Below the pieces are notes generated by a model. It was given only the letters and a program-made list of their open reading frames with translations. It was not told where the DNA came from and made no database searches. Below, in pieces: positions 17,446-26,052 of a stretch of 64,000 nucleotides of DNA (its first letter is position 1; every line of letters starts with the position of its first letter). The DNA comes from Microbulbifer litoralis. Lineage in GTDB: Bacteria; Pseudomonadota; Gammaproteobacteria; Pseudomonadales; Cellvibrionaceae. The stretch is from assembly GCF_023634065.1 (NCBI RefSeq), contig NZ_JALKCV010000011.1:1-64000 (forward strand). The letters run 5' to 3'. The translations under genes were made by a program, and so were the position numbers.

Positions 17446-20013
17446 TCACTCCTCCCCGCCCTCTTCCTGGTCCTCGTCCTCGTCTTCGGTTTCCTCGATC
17501 CGCGCCAGGCCCACCAGGTGCTCGCCCTCCTTGAGGCGGATCACCCGCACGCCCTGGGTGTTGCGGCTGAGAATGGAAACCTCGTCGACGCGGGTGCGCA
17601 CCAGCGTGCCCTGGTCGGAAATCAGCATGATCTCCTCGCCCGGCAGCACCTGGCAGGCCCCTACCAGCTCGCCGTTGCGTTCGCTCTGGGCGATGGCGAT
17701 AACACCCTGGTTTCCACGCCCCTTGGCCGGGAAATCCTCGATGGCGGTACGCTTGCCATAACCGTGCTCGGTAACGGTCATGACCGCACCGCCCTCCTCC
17801 GGGATCACCATGGCGATGACCTGCTTGCCCTCCGGCATGCGGATACCGCGCACACCGCGGGACACGCGCCCCATAGAGCGCACATTGCTCTCGGCAAAAC
17901 GCGCCGCCTTGCCGCCACTGGTAAACAGGATCACATCCCGCTCACCGTCAGTGATGGCCGTCGCCACCAGCCGGTCACCCTCTTCCAGCGCGATAGCCCG
18001 CAGGCCGACGCTGCGAGGACGGGAGAAGGCCGACAACGGGGTTTTTTTCACAGTGCCACTGGCAGTAGCAAAGAAGATGAAATAATTCTCGTCGTACTCC
18101 GACACCGGCATCATGCTGCTGATGCGCTCGTCCTCCTCCAGCGGCAGCATATTGACCATCGGCCGGCCACGGGACGCGCGCCCGGCAGTGGGCACTTCGT
18201 AGACCTTGAGCCAGTACACCTTGCCCTTGTTGGAGAAGCACAGGATGGTGTCGTGGGAGTTGGCGATCAGCAGGTGCTCGACGAAGTCCTCGTCTTTCAC
18301 CTGGGTCGCCGACTTGCCCATACCGCCGCGGCGCTGGGCCTGGTAGTCGGTCAGCGGCTGGCTCTTGGCGTAGCCGCCGTGGGAGATGGTGACCACCTTG
18401 TCCTCCGGGGTGATCAGGTCCTCCACGGTCAGGTCCTGGCGGGAGGCGACGATATCGGTGCGGCGCTCGTCGCCGAACTCCTTGTTGAGCAGTTCCAGCT
18501 CTTCGCGGATCACTTCCATCAGGCGCTCGAAGCTGCCCAGGATATGCAGGTACCCGGCGATCTGCTCCAGCCGTTCGCTGTACTCCGCCAGCAGCTTGTC
18601 GTGCTCCATACCGGTCAGGCGGTGCAGGCGCAGCTCCAGGATCGCCTGGGCCTGGGCCGGCGACAGATAATAGCCGTCGTCGCGAAGGCCGAATTCCTCC
18701 GGCAGGTCGTCCGGGCGGCAGGCGTCGGCGCCGGCGCGCTCCAGGAACTGCTGCACGTCGCCCACCGGCCAGCCCTTGGCAAGCAGTGCCTCGCGGGCAT
18801 CCGCCGGGGTGGGCGAACTCTTGATCAGCTCGATCACCGGGTCGATATTGGAGATCGCGATCGCCAGGCCCTCGAGGATATGGCCGCGCTCGCGCGCCTT
18901 GCGCAGCAGGTAGACAGTGCGGCGGGTCACCACTTCCTGGCGATGACGGATAAAGTGTTCCAGCAACTGCTTCAGGTTCAGCAGTTTCGGCTGGCCGTCC
19001 ACCAGCGCCACCATATTGATGCCGAATACGCTCTCCAGCTGCGTCTGCGAGTAGAGGTTGTTCAACACCACATCGCCCAGCTCGCCGCGCTTCAGCTCGA
19101 TCACCACGCGCAGGCCGTCCTTGTCGGACTCGTCGCGCAGCTCGGAGATACCCTCGATCTTCTTCTCCTTGACCAGCTCGGCAATACGCTCGATCAGGCG
19201 CGCCTTGTTCAGCTGGTAGGGGATCTCGGTGATGATGATGGTTTCCTTGTTGGCCTTGTCATCGCGCACCACATCCGCCTTGGCGCGCACGTAGATACGG
19301 CCGCGACCGGTGCGGTAGGCCAACAGGATACCGGCGCGACCGTTGATGGTGGCCCCGGTGGGGAAATCCGGCCCGGGGATATATTCCATCAACTCGTCGA
19401 TGGACAGCTCCGGGTTGTCGATCAGTGCCAGGCAGGCCTTCACCACCTCGCTCATATTGTGCGGCGGGATATTGGTGGCCATGCCCACGGCAATACCGGA
19501 GGAGCCGTTCACCAGCAGGTTCGGCACCCGCGACGGCAGTACTTCCGGCATCTGCTCCGAACCGTCGTAGTTGTCGACGTAGTTGACGGTTTCCTTGTCG
19601 ATATCCGACAGCAGCTCGTGGGCGAGCTTGTCCATGCGGATCTCGGTGTAACGCATCGCCGCCGGGTTGTCGCCGTCGATGGAACCGAAGTTGCCCTGGC
19701 CGTCCACCAGCGTGTAGCGCATCGAAAACGGCTGCGCCATGCGCACGATGGTGTCGTATACGGCGGAGTCACCGTGCGGGTGGTACTTACCGATAACATC
19801 GCCGACAACGCGCGCCGATTTCTTGTACGGCTTGTTCCAGTCGTTTTTCAGTTCGTACATCGCGAAGAGTACGCGCCGGTGTACCGGCTTCAGGCCATCG
19901 CGCACATCCGGCAGCGCACGGCCCACGATCACACTCATCGCATAGTCGAGATAGGACTGCTTGAGTTCTTCCTCGATATTGATTGGAGAGATTTCTTTGG
20001 CTATTTCGCCCAT
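17446..20013 (-). CDS. gyrA: DNA gyrase subunit A
   Basis: An 855-residue type II topoisomerase subunit that cuts and rejoins DNA during negative supercoiling. The quinolone-determining region reads [20 protein letters not shown] with Ser and Asp at the usual sensitive positions. The catalytic tyrosine is in [13 protein letters not shown]. The C-terminal beta-pinwheel carries the GyrA box as QRRGGMG, with Met where E. coli has Lys. The C-terminus is an acidic tail ([12 protein letters not shown]). It starts at ATG 20013. Confidence 0.98.
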   Translation of the reverse strand: MGEIAKEISPINIEEELKQSYLDYAMSVIVGRALPDVRDGLKPVHRRVLFAMYELKNDWNKPYKKSARVVGDVIGKYHPHGDSAVYDTIVRMAQPFSMRYTLVDGQGNFGSIDGDNPAAMRYTEIRMDKLAHELLSDIDKETVNYVDNYDGSEQMPEVLPSRVPNLLVNGSSGIAVGMATNIPPHNMSEVVKACLALIDNPELSIDELMEYIPGPDFPTGATINGRAGILLAYRTGRGRIYVRAKADVVRDDKANKETIIITEIPYQLNKARLIERIAELVKEKKIEGISELRDESDKDGLRVVIELKRGELGDVVLNNLYSQTQLESVFGINMVALVDGQPKLLNLKQLLEHFIRHRQEVVTRRTVYLLRKARERGHILEGLAIAISNIDPVIELIKSSPTPADAREALLAKGWPVGDVQQFLERAGADACRPDDLPEEFGLRDDGYYLSPAQAQAILELRLHRLTGMEHDKLLAEYSERLEQIAGYLHILGSFERLMEVIREELELLNKEFGDERRTDIVASRQDLTVEDLITPEDKVVTISHGGYAKSQPLTDYQAQRRGGMGKSATQVKDEDFVEHLLIANSHDTILCFSNKGKVYWLKVYEVPTAGRASRGRPMVNMLPLEEDERISSMMPVSEYDENYFIFFATASGTVKKTPLSAFSRPRSVGLRAIALEEGDRLVATAITDGERDVILFTSGGKAARFAESNVRSMGRVSRGVRGIRMPEGKQVIAMVIPEEGGAVMTVTEHGYGKRTAIEDFPAKGRGNQGVIAIAQSERNGELVGACQVLPGEEIMLISDQGTLVRTRVDEVSILSRNTQGVRVIRLKEGEHLVGLARIEETEDEDEDQEEGGEE

Positions 20014-20097
20014 GGTTATACGGCGTTCCTTTTTATAACGCAGGCCGCTGGCCCGCAGCCCGGATAAGCGGGCGATTCTACCACAGATTTGGAGGAT

Positions 20098-20139
20098 CGG
20101 GACTCGGGACTCGGGACTCGGGACTCGGGACTCGGGACT
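20098..20139. repeat. CGGGACT heptad array, six units
   Basis: Six exact tandem copies of CGGGACT lie 85 bp upstream of the gyrA start. They are followed directly by TCAGCAGGGTGCGCCGTGCG. The same heptad occurs at 23263, 45778 and 54127 in this window. The gap 20014-20463 holds this array, the next two repeats, and presumably the gyrA promoter; no gene was seen. Confidence 0.9.
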
Positions 20140-20145
20140 TCAGCA

Positions 20146-20242
20146 GGGTGCGCCGTGCGCGACGCCGATCAACGGTGCGAGGCCGCCATGGACGGCCTCC
20201 ATGCAGACAAGGCATAGAGCAGTTGTCTGCCACGGCGCACCC
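20146..20242. repeat. GGGTGCGCCGTG inverted element
   Basis: GGGTGCGCCGTG (20146-20157) and CACGGCGCACCC (20231-20242) are exact inverted ends of a 97-bp element. It contains a second self-complementary stretch, GAGGCCGCCATGGACGGCCTC. Partial relatives occur beside the heptad arrays at 45832 and 54102. Confidence 0.75.
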
Positions 20243-20271
20243 TACGAAAGAACACCAGTGCTCAATGCAAA

Positions 20272-20386
20272 GGCCCTGCTGCCGGGGGCTGTTTGCAGGA
20301 CCGTATGAGACAGGGATGTCGATTACGAGCGTACAGGGATGTATTCACAGCGTGTCCCGCAAACAGCCCCCGGCAGCAGGGCCGCC
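20272..20386. repeat. Dispersed palindromic repeat, copy 2
   Basis: Ends GGCCCTGCTGCCGGGGGCTG and its near-perfect complement flank a conserved centre (TATGAGACAGGGATGTCGAT). In reverse complement it is nearly identical to the copy at 53946-54061. It ends 77 bp upstream of mtaD. Confidence 0.9.
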
Positions 20387-20463
20387 ACCGAATCAGCTTA
20401 CAGGCACCAGGCTCCAGGGCTGGTATCATCCGCCAATCTGCAAACAACACCCCATATCCCGAT

Positions 20464-21780
20464 ATGATCGACACTCTGATACATGCCCGCTGGATTATCC
20501 CCGTCATCCCCGAACAGAAAGTGTACGAGCACTGCTCGCTGGCGATCGACCGGGGCGAGATCGTGGCCCTGCTGCCATCGGCCGAGGCCGCCGCCCGCTT
20601 CGAGGCCCGCGAGGAAATCCGCCTGGACAGCCACGCGCTGATCCCGGGCCTGGTCAACACCCACAACCACGCCGCCATGAGCCTGCTGCGGGGCTTCGCC
20701 GACGACCTGCCGCTGATGGACTGGCTGGAAAACCATATCTGGCCGGCGGAGCAGCAGTGGGTCACGCCGGAGTTCATCGCCGACGGCAGCCGCCTGGCGA
20801 TCGCGGAAATGCTGCGCTCCGGCACCACCACCTTCTCCGACCAGTACTTCTTCCCCGAAGCCACGGCCCTGGTGACCCGCGAGGCGGGAATGCGCGCGCA
20901 GATCGCCTTCCCGATCCTCGACTTCCCGACCCCCTGGAGCCGCAATGGCGAAGACGCGCTGCAGAAGGGGCTGGCGCTGCGGGACGACTACAAATCCAGC
21001 GAGCGCATCGGCGTGGTCTTCGCCCCCCACGCCCCCTACACCGTGGGCGACGAGACCCTGCGGAAGATCGCGGTCTACGCCGCCGAGGCGCAGATCCCGG
21101 TGCAGATGCACCTGCACGAGACCGCCGGGGAAGTGGAGCGCGCGCTGGCGGACACCGGCGAACGCCCCACCGAGCGGCTGCAGCGCCTGGGCCTGCTGGG
21201 CCCCCAGACCCTGTGCGTGCACATGACCGCAGTCAATGACCGGGACGTCGAGCTGCTGCGCGCCAGCGGTGCCAGTGTCGCCCACTGTCCCAGGTCCAAC
21301 CTCAAGCTGGCCTCCGGCTTCTGCCCCGCCGCGCGGCTGCTGGACGCCGGCATCAATGTGGCCCTGGGCACCGACGGCGCGGCCAGCAACAACGGCCTCG
21401 ACCTGCTGGCCGAGGCCAACACCGCCGCCCTGCTGGCCAAGGCCGTCAGCGGCGATGCGGCCGCCCTGCCCGCCCACACCGCGCTGGCCATGGCCACCAT
21501 CTACGGCGCCCGGGCACTGGGCATCGACGATATCGCCGGCAGCCTGGAGATCGGCAAGAGCGCCGACCTGGCGGCCGTGGACCTGGGCGGCCTGGAACAG
21601 CAGCCGCTGCACGACCCGCTGTCACAGCTCGTCTACACCGCCAACGGCCACCATGTCAGCGACGTCTGGGTCGCCGGCCGCCCGCTGCTGAAGGGGCGCC
21701 AGCTGCAGACCCTGAACGAGCAGGAGGTGATTCAGCGGGCGCACCAGTGGCGTGGTAGAATTGCGGGCCGGAGTCAGTGA
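20464..21780 (+). CDS. mtaD: TRZ/ATZ-family amidohydrolase, 5-methylthioadenosine/S-adenosylhomocysteine deaminase
   Basis: A 438-residue metal-dependent hydrolase. The metal ligands are visible in GLVNTHNHAAM, in QMHLHETAGE and in LGTDGAASNNG; the family deaminates MTA, SAH or adenosine. In Pseudomonas the homologue beside ubiG removes 6-amino groups from MTA. The ATG at 20464 (MIDTLIHARWI) is used; the open frame runs further upstream but only through the repeat element. The ubiG-mupP-yciK genes follow on the same strand. Confidence 0.88.
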   Translation: MIDTLIHARWIIPVIPEQKVYEHCSLAIDRGEIVALLPSAEAAARFEAREEIRLDSHALIPGLVNTHNHAAMSLLRGFADDLPLMDWLENHIWPAEQQWVTPEFIADGSRLAIAEMLRSGTTTFSDQYFFPEATALVTREAGMRAQIAFPILDFPTPWSRNGEDALQKGLALRDDYKSSERIGVVFAPHAPYTVGDETLRKIAVYAAEAQIPVQMHLHETAGEVERALADTGERPTERLQRLGLLGPQTLCVHMTAVNDRDVELLRASGASVAHCPRSNLKLASGFCPAARLLDAGINVALGTDGAASNNGLDLLAEANTAALLAKAVSGDAAALPAHTALAMATIYGARALGIDDIAGSLEIGKSADLAAVDLGGLEQQPLHDPLSQLVYTANGHHVSDVWVAGRPLLKGRQLQTLNEQEVIQRAHQWRGRIAGRSQ

Positions 21781-21879
21781 ACAAATATCGGGAACCGGGG
21801 CCAAAGGGGTTCCAGCCGCGGGAATCCGCGCGCGGATCCCGGCTACCGGGCGCCCGATATTTGATTTTTGGTATTTGAG

Positions 21880-22581
21880 ATGACAAACGTAGATCCAGCC
21901 GAGATCGCCAAGTTCGAACAGCTCGCCAGCCGCTGGTGGGACCGCGAGGGCGAGTTCAAGCCGCTGCACGAAATCAACCCGCTGCGCGCCAACTATATCG
22001 ACCAGCGCGCGCCGGTGGCCGGCAGGAAACTGCTGGATGTCGGCTGCGGCGGCGGCATCCTGGCCGAGGCCATGGCCCAGCGCGGCGCCGAGGTCACCGG
22101 GATCGATTTGGGCGAGGCGCCGCTGAATGTGGCCAGGCTGCACGCGCTGGAGAGCGGCGTCAACGTCGATTACCGGCGCGTGGCGGTGGAGGAACTGGCG
22201 GCGGAACAGCCGGGCAGCTTCGATATCGTCACCTGCCTGGAAATGCTCGAGCATGTGCCCGACCCGGCCTCGGTGATTCACGCCTGCGCAGCGCTGGCCA
22301 AACCCGGCGGCCAGGTGTTCTTCTCCACCATCAACCGCACCCCCAAGGGCTGGCTGTTCGCGGTGGTCGGCGCGGAGTATGTGCTGCGCCTGCTGCCCAA
22401 GGGCACCCACGAATACGGCAAGTTTATCCGGCCGTCTGAAATGGGAGCCTGGCTGCGGGAGGCGGAACTGGAAGCCCGCGACATCACCGGCATGACCTAC
22501 AACCCACTGACCCGCCGCTACAAACTCGACCCGCGGGACGTGGATGTGAATTACCTGATGCACGCGGGCAAAGCGGCTTGA
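21880..22581 (+). CDS. ubiG: Ubiquinone biosynthesis O-methyltransferase
   Basis: A 233-residue class I SAM-dependent methyltransferase that performs both O-methylations of ubiquinone synthesis. Family features are [20 protein letters not shown] at the start, the SAM motif [19 protein letters not shown], and [15 protein letters not shown] 21880 fits family length; a TTG 12 nt upstream is less likely. It is 99 bp downstream of mtaD and 17 bp upstream of mupP. Confidence 0.96.
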   Translation: MTNVDPAEIAKFEQLASRWWDREGEFKPLHEINPLRANYIDQRAPVAGRKLLDVGCGGGILAEAMAQRGAEVTGIDLGEAPLNVARLHALESGVNVDYRRVAVEELAAEQPGSFDIVTCLEMLEHVPDPASVIHACAALAKPGGQVFFSTINRTPKGWLFAVVGAEYVLRLLPKGTHEYGKFIRPSEMGAWLREAELEARDITGMTYNPLTRRYKLDPRDVDVNYLMHAGKAA

Positions 22582-22598
22582 CGACGGGCAGTATTTCG

Positions 22599-23306
22599 AT
22601 GAAAGCAGTACTCTTCGACCTCGACGGCACCCTGTTCGATACCGCACCGGACTTCGTCGTGGTCTTGAATCAACTCCGCCAGCAGGAACAGTTGCCGCCG
22701 CTGCCGGACGCCGCCGTGCGCTCGGTGGTATCCAACGGCGCCCGCGCGCTGGTGACCCTGGGGTTCGGCAAAGACGAGGGTGACCCAGCCTTTGAAGACC
22801 TGCGCCAGCGCCTGCTGGACCTCTACCTGGCACACCTGGCGGAGAAGACCGTCCCCTTCCCCGGGATAGAGAAACTCCTCGGCCACCTGGCGGCCAACGA
22901 TATCGCCTGGGGCCTGGTGACCAACAAGCCGGAGGCCTATACGGTGCCGCTGATGCAGGCCTTCACCCACCTGCCGGCGCCGAGCGCCGTCATCTGCCCC
23001 GACCACGTCGCAAAGCGCAAGCCGGACCCGGAAGCGGTGCTGCTGGCCTGCCGCCGAATCGGCTGCCTTCCCCGGGAAGCCATCTACGTGGGCGACCACG
23101 AGCGGGATATCATCGCCGGCCGCGATGCCGGCATGCCCACCATCGGCTGCCGCTACGGCTATATCGACGAGGGCGATGACCCGGCCAACTGGGGGGCCGA
23201 TCACCTGGTGGATTCGGCCGGGGAAATCTGGCCGCTGTTGCAGAAACACTATATTGAAAAAACGGAACTCGGGACCCGGGACCCGGGACTCGGGGAAACC
23301 CTATAA
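22599..23306 (+). CDS. mupP: HAD phosphatase, N-acetylmuramic acid 6-phosphate phosphatase (MupP-like)
   Basis: A 235-residue HAD hydrolase with motif I FDLDGTLFDTAPDF, motif II LVTNKPE, and motif III/IV in KPDPEAVLLACRRIG and YVGDHERDIIAGRDAG. In Pseudomonas the gene directly after ubiG is MupP, which dephosphorylates MurNAc-6-P in cell-wall recycling; otherwise it would be called phosphoglycolate phosphatase (Gph). The ATG at 22599 is chosen over a TTG at 22578 that overlaps the ubiG stop. The last ~14 residues (TELGTRDPGLGETL) are encoded by a heptad repeat array and are unlikely to be part of the fold. Confidence 0.85.
   Translation: MKAVLFDLDGTLFDTAPDFVVVLNQLRQQEQLPPLPDAAVRSVVSNGARALVTLGFGKDEGDPAFEDLRQRLLDLYLAHLAEKTVPFPGIEKLLGHLAANDIAWGLVTNKPEAYTVPLMQAFTHLPAPSAVICPDHVAKRKPDPEAVLLACRRIGCLPREAIYVGDHERDIIAGRDAGMPTIGCRYGYIDEGDDPANWGADHLVDSAGEIWPLLQKHYIEKTELGTRDPGLGETL
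23263..23290. repeat. CGGGACT heptad array inside the mupP 3' end
   Basis: Four units (CGGAACT, CGGGACC, CGGGACC, CGGGACT) run in frame through the last codons of mupP. The same unit is found intergenically at three other sites, so this copy appears to have extended the coding region. Confidence 0.8.
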
Positions 23307-23360
23307 CAACAACCATTGGCCACGACCAGCCTATTCGATACTACAAGCTCCGGAACCTCC

Positions 23361-24116
23361 ATGTCTGAATTTATCGGCGACTATCAAGCCCCCGAAGACC
23401 TACTGGAAGACAAGGTCATTCTCGTCACCGGCGCCGGCGACGGTATCGGCCGCACCGCGGCCAGGACCTTCGCCGCCCACGGCGCCACGGTGATCCTGCT
23501 GGGCCGCACCACCCCCAAGCTGGAAGCCGTATACGACGAAATCGAGCGGGCCGGCGGCCCGCAGCCGGCGATCTTCCCGATGGACCTGCAGCAGGCGCGC
23601 ATCGAAAACTTCGAGCATTTTGCCGAGGCCGTGGACCAGGAGTTCGGGCGCCTGGACGGACTGCTGCACAACGCCGGCCTGCTGGGCCAGCGCACACCCA
23701 TCGCCAATTACCATTTCGGTACCTGGGAGCAGGTGATGCAGGTGAACGTGAACGCCGCTTTCGGCCTCACCAAAACCCTGCTGCCACTGCTGGAAAATGC
23801 ACAGTCCGGCTCGGTGGTCTTTACCGGCTCCAGCGTCGGCCTGAAGGGGCGCGCCTACTGGGGCGCCTACGCGGTGTCAAAGTTCGCCACCGAGGGGCTG
23901 ATGCAGGTGCTGGCCGACGAGCTGGACGGGGTCTCCAATGTGCGCGCCAACAGCATCAACCCCGGCGCCACCCGCACCAATATGCGTGCGACCGCCTACC
24001 CGGCCGAGGACCCGCAAACGGTGACGACGCCGGAGGACATCATGCCGACCTATCTCTACCTGATGGGGGATGACAGCAAGGGCGTGAGCGGCAAACAGTT
24101 TAACGCGCAGGGATAA
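23361..24116 (+). CDS. yciK: YciK-family short-chain dehydrogenase/reductase
   Basis: A 251-residue classical SDR. The cofactor motif is ILVTGAGDGIGRTAAR, the NAG-type motif LHNAGLLGQR, and the active site YAVSKFATEG with Tyr-x3-Lys; the catalytic Ser is in VFTGSSVGLKG. The substrate of YciK is unknown. It starts at ATG 23361 (MSEFIGDYQAPEDLLEDK), the characteristic start of this subfamily. It closes the ubiG-mupP block as in Pseudomonas. Confidence 0.9.
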   Translation: MSEFIGDYQAPEDLLEDKVILVTGAGDGIGRTAARTFAAHGATVILLGRTTPKLEAVYDEIERAGGPQPAIFPMDLQQARIENFEHFAEAVDQEFGRLDGLLHNAGLLGQRTPIANYHFGTWEQVMQVNVNAAFGLTKTLLPLLENAQSGSVVFTGSSVGLKGRAYWGAYAVSKFATEGLMQVLADELDGVSNVRANSINPGATRTNMRATAYPAEDPQTVTTPEDIMPTYLYLMGDDSKGVSGKQFNAQG

Positions 24117-24174
24117 AGGGATAAGCGGGAGGGAGAACAACCCGGGCCGGCCCGGGTGTTCGCACGGGACGGGT

Positions 24175-24537
24175 CTACTCTTCCGGCATTTCGTCCGCGA
24201 TTTCCTCCACCGCCTGTTCGGATTCGTCGGCGACGGTGTCCATTGCCTCGCCGGCGGCGTCCGCGGTTTCATCCGCCACCTCTGCAGCGGTATCCATCAT
24301 CTGTTCGGGGGCATCGGCGAACACATCGCCCCCGGTCTCCATCATTTCATTGCTGGCGACCACGCCCTCATCCTTCGCCTCCGCAGCGGCCTCCTCCATT
24401 GCGGCGCCGGCCTCCCCTACGGCCGTATCGACCTCGCTGGCAATTTCCGCCTCGGGGGAAGCGGGCTCCATGTTCTGGTAATAGAAGTAGCCGCCGATAG
24501 CGGCGATGACGATTGCGGGAATAATGAGTTTCTTCAT
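24175..24537 (-). CDS. Hypothetical Ala/Glu-rich membrane-anchored acidic protein
   Basis: A 120-residue protein with one N-terminal hydrophobic helix (LIIPAIVIAAIGGYFYY). It continues as a very acidic, alanine-rich tail with repeated A-A-x-E/D-x-A units (AAMEEAAAEAKDE, VADETADAAGEAMDTVADES). The tail probably forms an amphipathic or coiled helix on the periplasmic side. No known family is recognised. GC content and codon use match the neighbours, and ATG 24537 has a purine-rich upstream (GGGGTTGGAAA). It is convergent with yciK. Confidence 0.6.
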   Translation of the reverse strand: MKKLIIPAIVIAAIGGYFYYQNMEPASPEAEIASEVDTAVGEAGAAMEEAAAEAKDEGVVASNEMMETGGDVFADAPEQMMDTAAEVADETADAAGEAMDTVADESEQAVEEIADEMPEE

Positions 24538-24692
24538 TTTCCAACCCCTGACAGTGTGAATTTATGGTTGTTAGGCACCATGCATTGTTCCATGGCAGTT
24601 CTACCCAAAACGTGACAACAAGCACGTTTCCGTTTGAGGATTCCGCCACCGTCCGGCAGAATTCGCCTAACTCCACCAACCAGGCCGACACC

Positions 24693-25118
24693 ATGAGAAC
24701 CTTTACCCTGATCGCCCTGCTGCTGGCCGCCGCCGGTGCCGGCGCCGACACCGACTCCCTCACCAACCAGCTCAGGGGCTGTGCCAGTCTCGACAAAGAC
24801 AGCGAGCGCCTGGCCTGCTACGACGCCCTGAGCGGGTCCCTGGACGAACGTGCGGAACGGGATTTCGGCCGCGAACAGGAGCGCATCGCCGAGGAGGCAC
24901 CGGACTCCATGCAGGCAAAGATCGACGATATCGGCGAGGCGGCCTATGGCAAGCTGGTGTTCACACTGGACAACGGCCAGGTGTGGCGCCAGAACGACAG
25001 CACCCGGGTCATCTGGGACGAGGGCGATACGGTGGTCGTGGAGCGGGCGCTGTTCGGCTCCTTCATGATGAAGAAAGTCGGCGGCGCGCGGAGTATGCGG
25101 GTCAAGCGGCTGAAATAA
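24693..25118 (+). CDS. Hypothetical exported protein with CxxL-D-x-RLaCYD motif
   Basis: A 141-residue protein with a signal peptide (MRTFTLIALLLAAAGAGA). The mature N-terminus has CASLDKDSERLACYDAL, a two-cysteine motif seen in many exported proteobacterial proteins. A small beta domain follows (KLVFTLDNGQVWRQ, FMMKKVGGARSMRVKRL). Its role is unknown. The ATG at 24693 is chosen because it places the signal peptide at the N-terminus; the frame is open further upstream but lacks family character. It is convergent with the transglutaminase operon. Confidence 0.7.
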   Translation: MRTFTLIALLLAAAGAGADTDSLTNQLRGCASLDKDSERLACYDALSGSLDERAERDFGREQERIAEEAPDSMQAKIDDIGEAAYGKLVFTLDNGQVWRQNDSTRVIWDEGDTVVVERALFGSFMMKKVGGARSMRVKRLK

Positions 25119-25165
25119 GAAAACCGCTCCCCCGGAGCCCGCAAGCGGGGCCGGGGCAGCCGGCG

Positions 25166-26041
25166 TTATTCCACCCGCTGGACGTCGACCGAAACATCCG
25201 GCAATCCCCCCTTGCCGCCGTACAGAACCCCCTTCAGTGGCGTCACATCCGTATAGTCCCGGCCCCAGGCAGTGGCGATATAGTGTTCGTCGGCCATCTG
25301 GTCGTTGGTGGGATCGAACTCCAGCCAGCCGAGATCCGGCACAAAGACCGCAAACCAGGCGTGGCTGGCATCGGCCCCCACCCGTTTGGGCTGGCCCGGC
25401 GGCGGCAGCGTCTCCAGGTAGCCACTGACATAGCGCGCGGCAAAGCCGAGGGAGCGCAGGCAACCGATCGCCAGGTGGGCGAAATCCTGGCAGACACCAC
25501 TGCGCCGCTCCAGTACCTCGGCCAGGGGCGTGGCCACGGTGGTGGCGGCCGGGTCGTAGTCGAACTCGCGGTGGATCTTGCAGCTGAGATCCAGCACCGC
25601 CTGGGGAAAGGCGTTGCCGGCGGCGAAATACGCCGCGGCGAAACCCGCCAGGGCATCGCGCCGCTTGACCATCGGCGAGTTCAGGCAGAACTCCCGCGCG
25701 CGCCGCTGCGCGGCGTCGGTCGGGTCGGCCAACGCCGCGCGCACCCGCTCACAACTGGGCCCGCGATCGGGGTCCAGCGGTGGGCGCCCGCCGATGCGCA
25801 CCTCGCTGACCGCGGTCACTGCCATTTCGCGGTGTGGCGACAATATCGAGAACTGGTAGACGCGGTTGCCGAAGTAGTCCCGCCGCTCGCTGGCGGAATC
25901 CGGCTGCGGCGTCACCGCGACGGAGCTGGACAGGCAGCACTGGTGCCCGCTGTCGCGCGGCAGGAGATGTCCCTGGTTGTAGCACTGGGAGACGACGCTG
26001 TCATAGCGGTAGCGGGTGCTGTGGCGGATTCGGTACAACAA
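25166..26041 (-). CDS. Transglutaminase-like cysteine peptidase/ligase (bacterial N-terminal domain type)
   Basis: A 291-residue protein. An N-terminal beta domain of bacterial transglutaminase-like proteins (IRHSTRYRYDSVVS) precedes the papain-like core. The catalytic triad is visible: Cys184 in SGVCQDFAHL, His227 in DASHAWFAVF and Asp243 in EFDPTND. It is the last gene of the five-gene operon, 11 bp after the ATP-grasp/alpha-E fusion. In this gene neighbourhood such proteins are predicted to cleave or transfer peptide-type bonds made by the ATP-grasp partner. No signal peptide is seen, so it is probably cytoplasmic. Confidence 0.85.
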   Translation of the reverse strand: MLYRIRHSTRYRYDSVVSQCYNQGHLLPRDSGHQCCLSSSVAVTPQPDSASERRDYFGNRVYQFSILSPHREMAVTAVSEVRIGGRPPLDPDRGPSCERVRAALADPTDAAQRRAREFCLNSPMVKRRDALAGFAAAYFAAGNAFPQAVLDLSCKIHREFDYDPAATTVATPLAEVLERRSGVCQDFAHLAIGCLRSLGFAARYVSGYLETLPPPGQPKRVGADASHAWFAVFVPDLGWLEFDPTNDQMADEHYIATAWGRDYTDVTPLKGVLYGGKGGLPDVSVDVQRVE

Positions 26042-26052
26042 CGCGGCCCCCG

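Noticed and set aside
17518..20067. Very long open frame (849 codons) on the plus strand opposite gyrA
   Set aside because: It is the antisense shadow of gyrA in high-GC DNA. It lacks any family motif, while gyrA matches along its whole length.
20098..20139. Heptad tandem array as a CRISPR
   Set aside because: Units of 7 bp are contiguous with no spacers; this is a simple tandem repeat.
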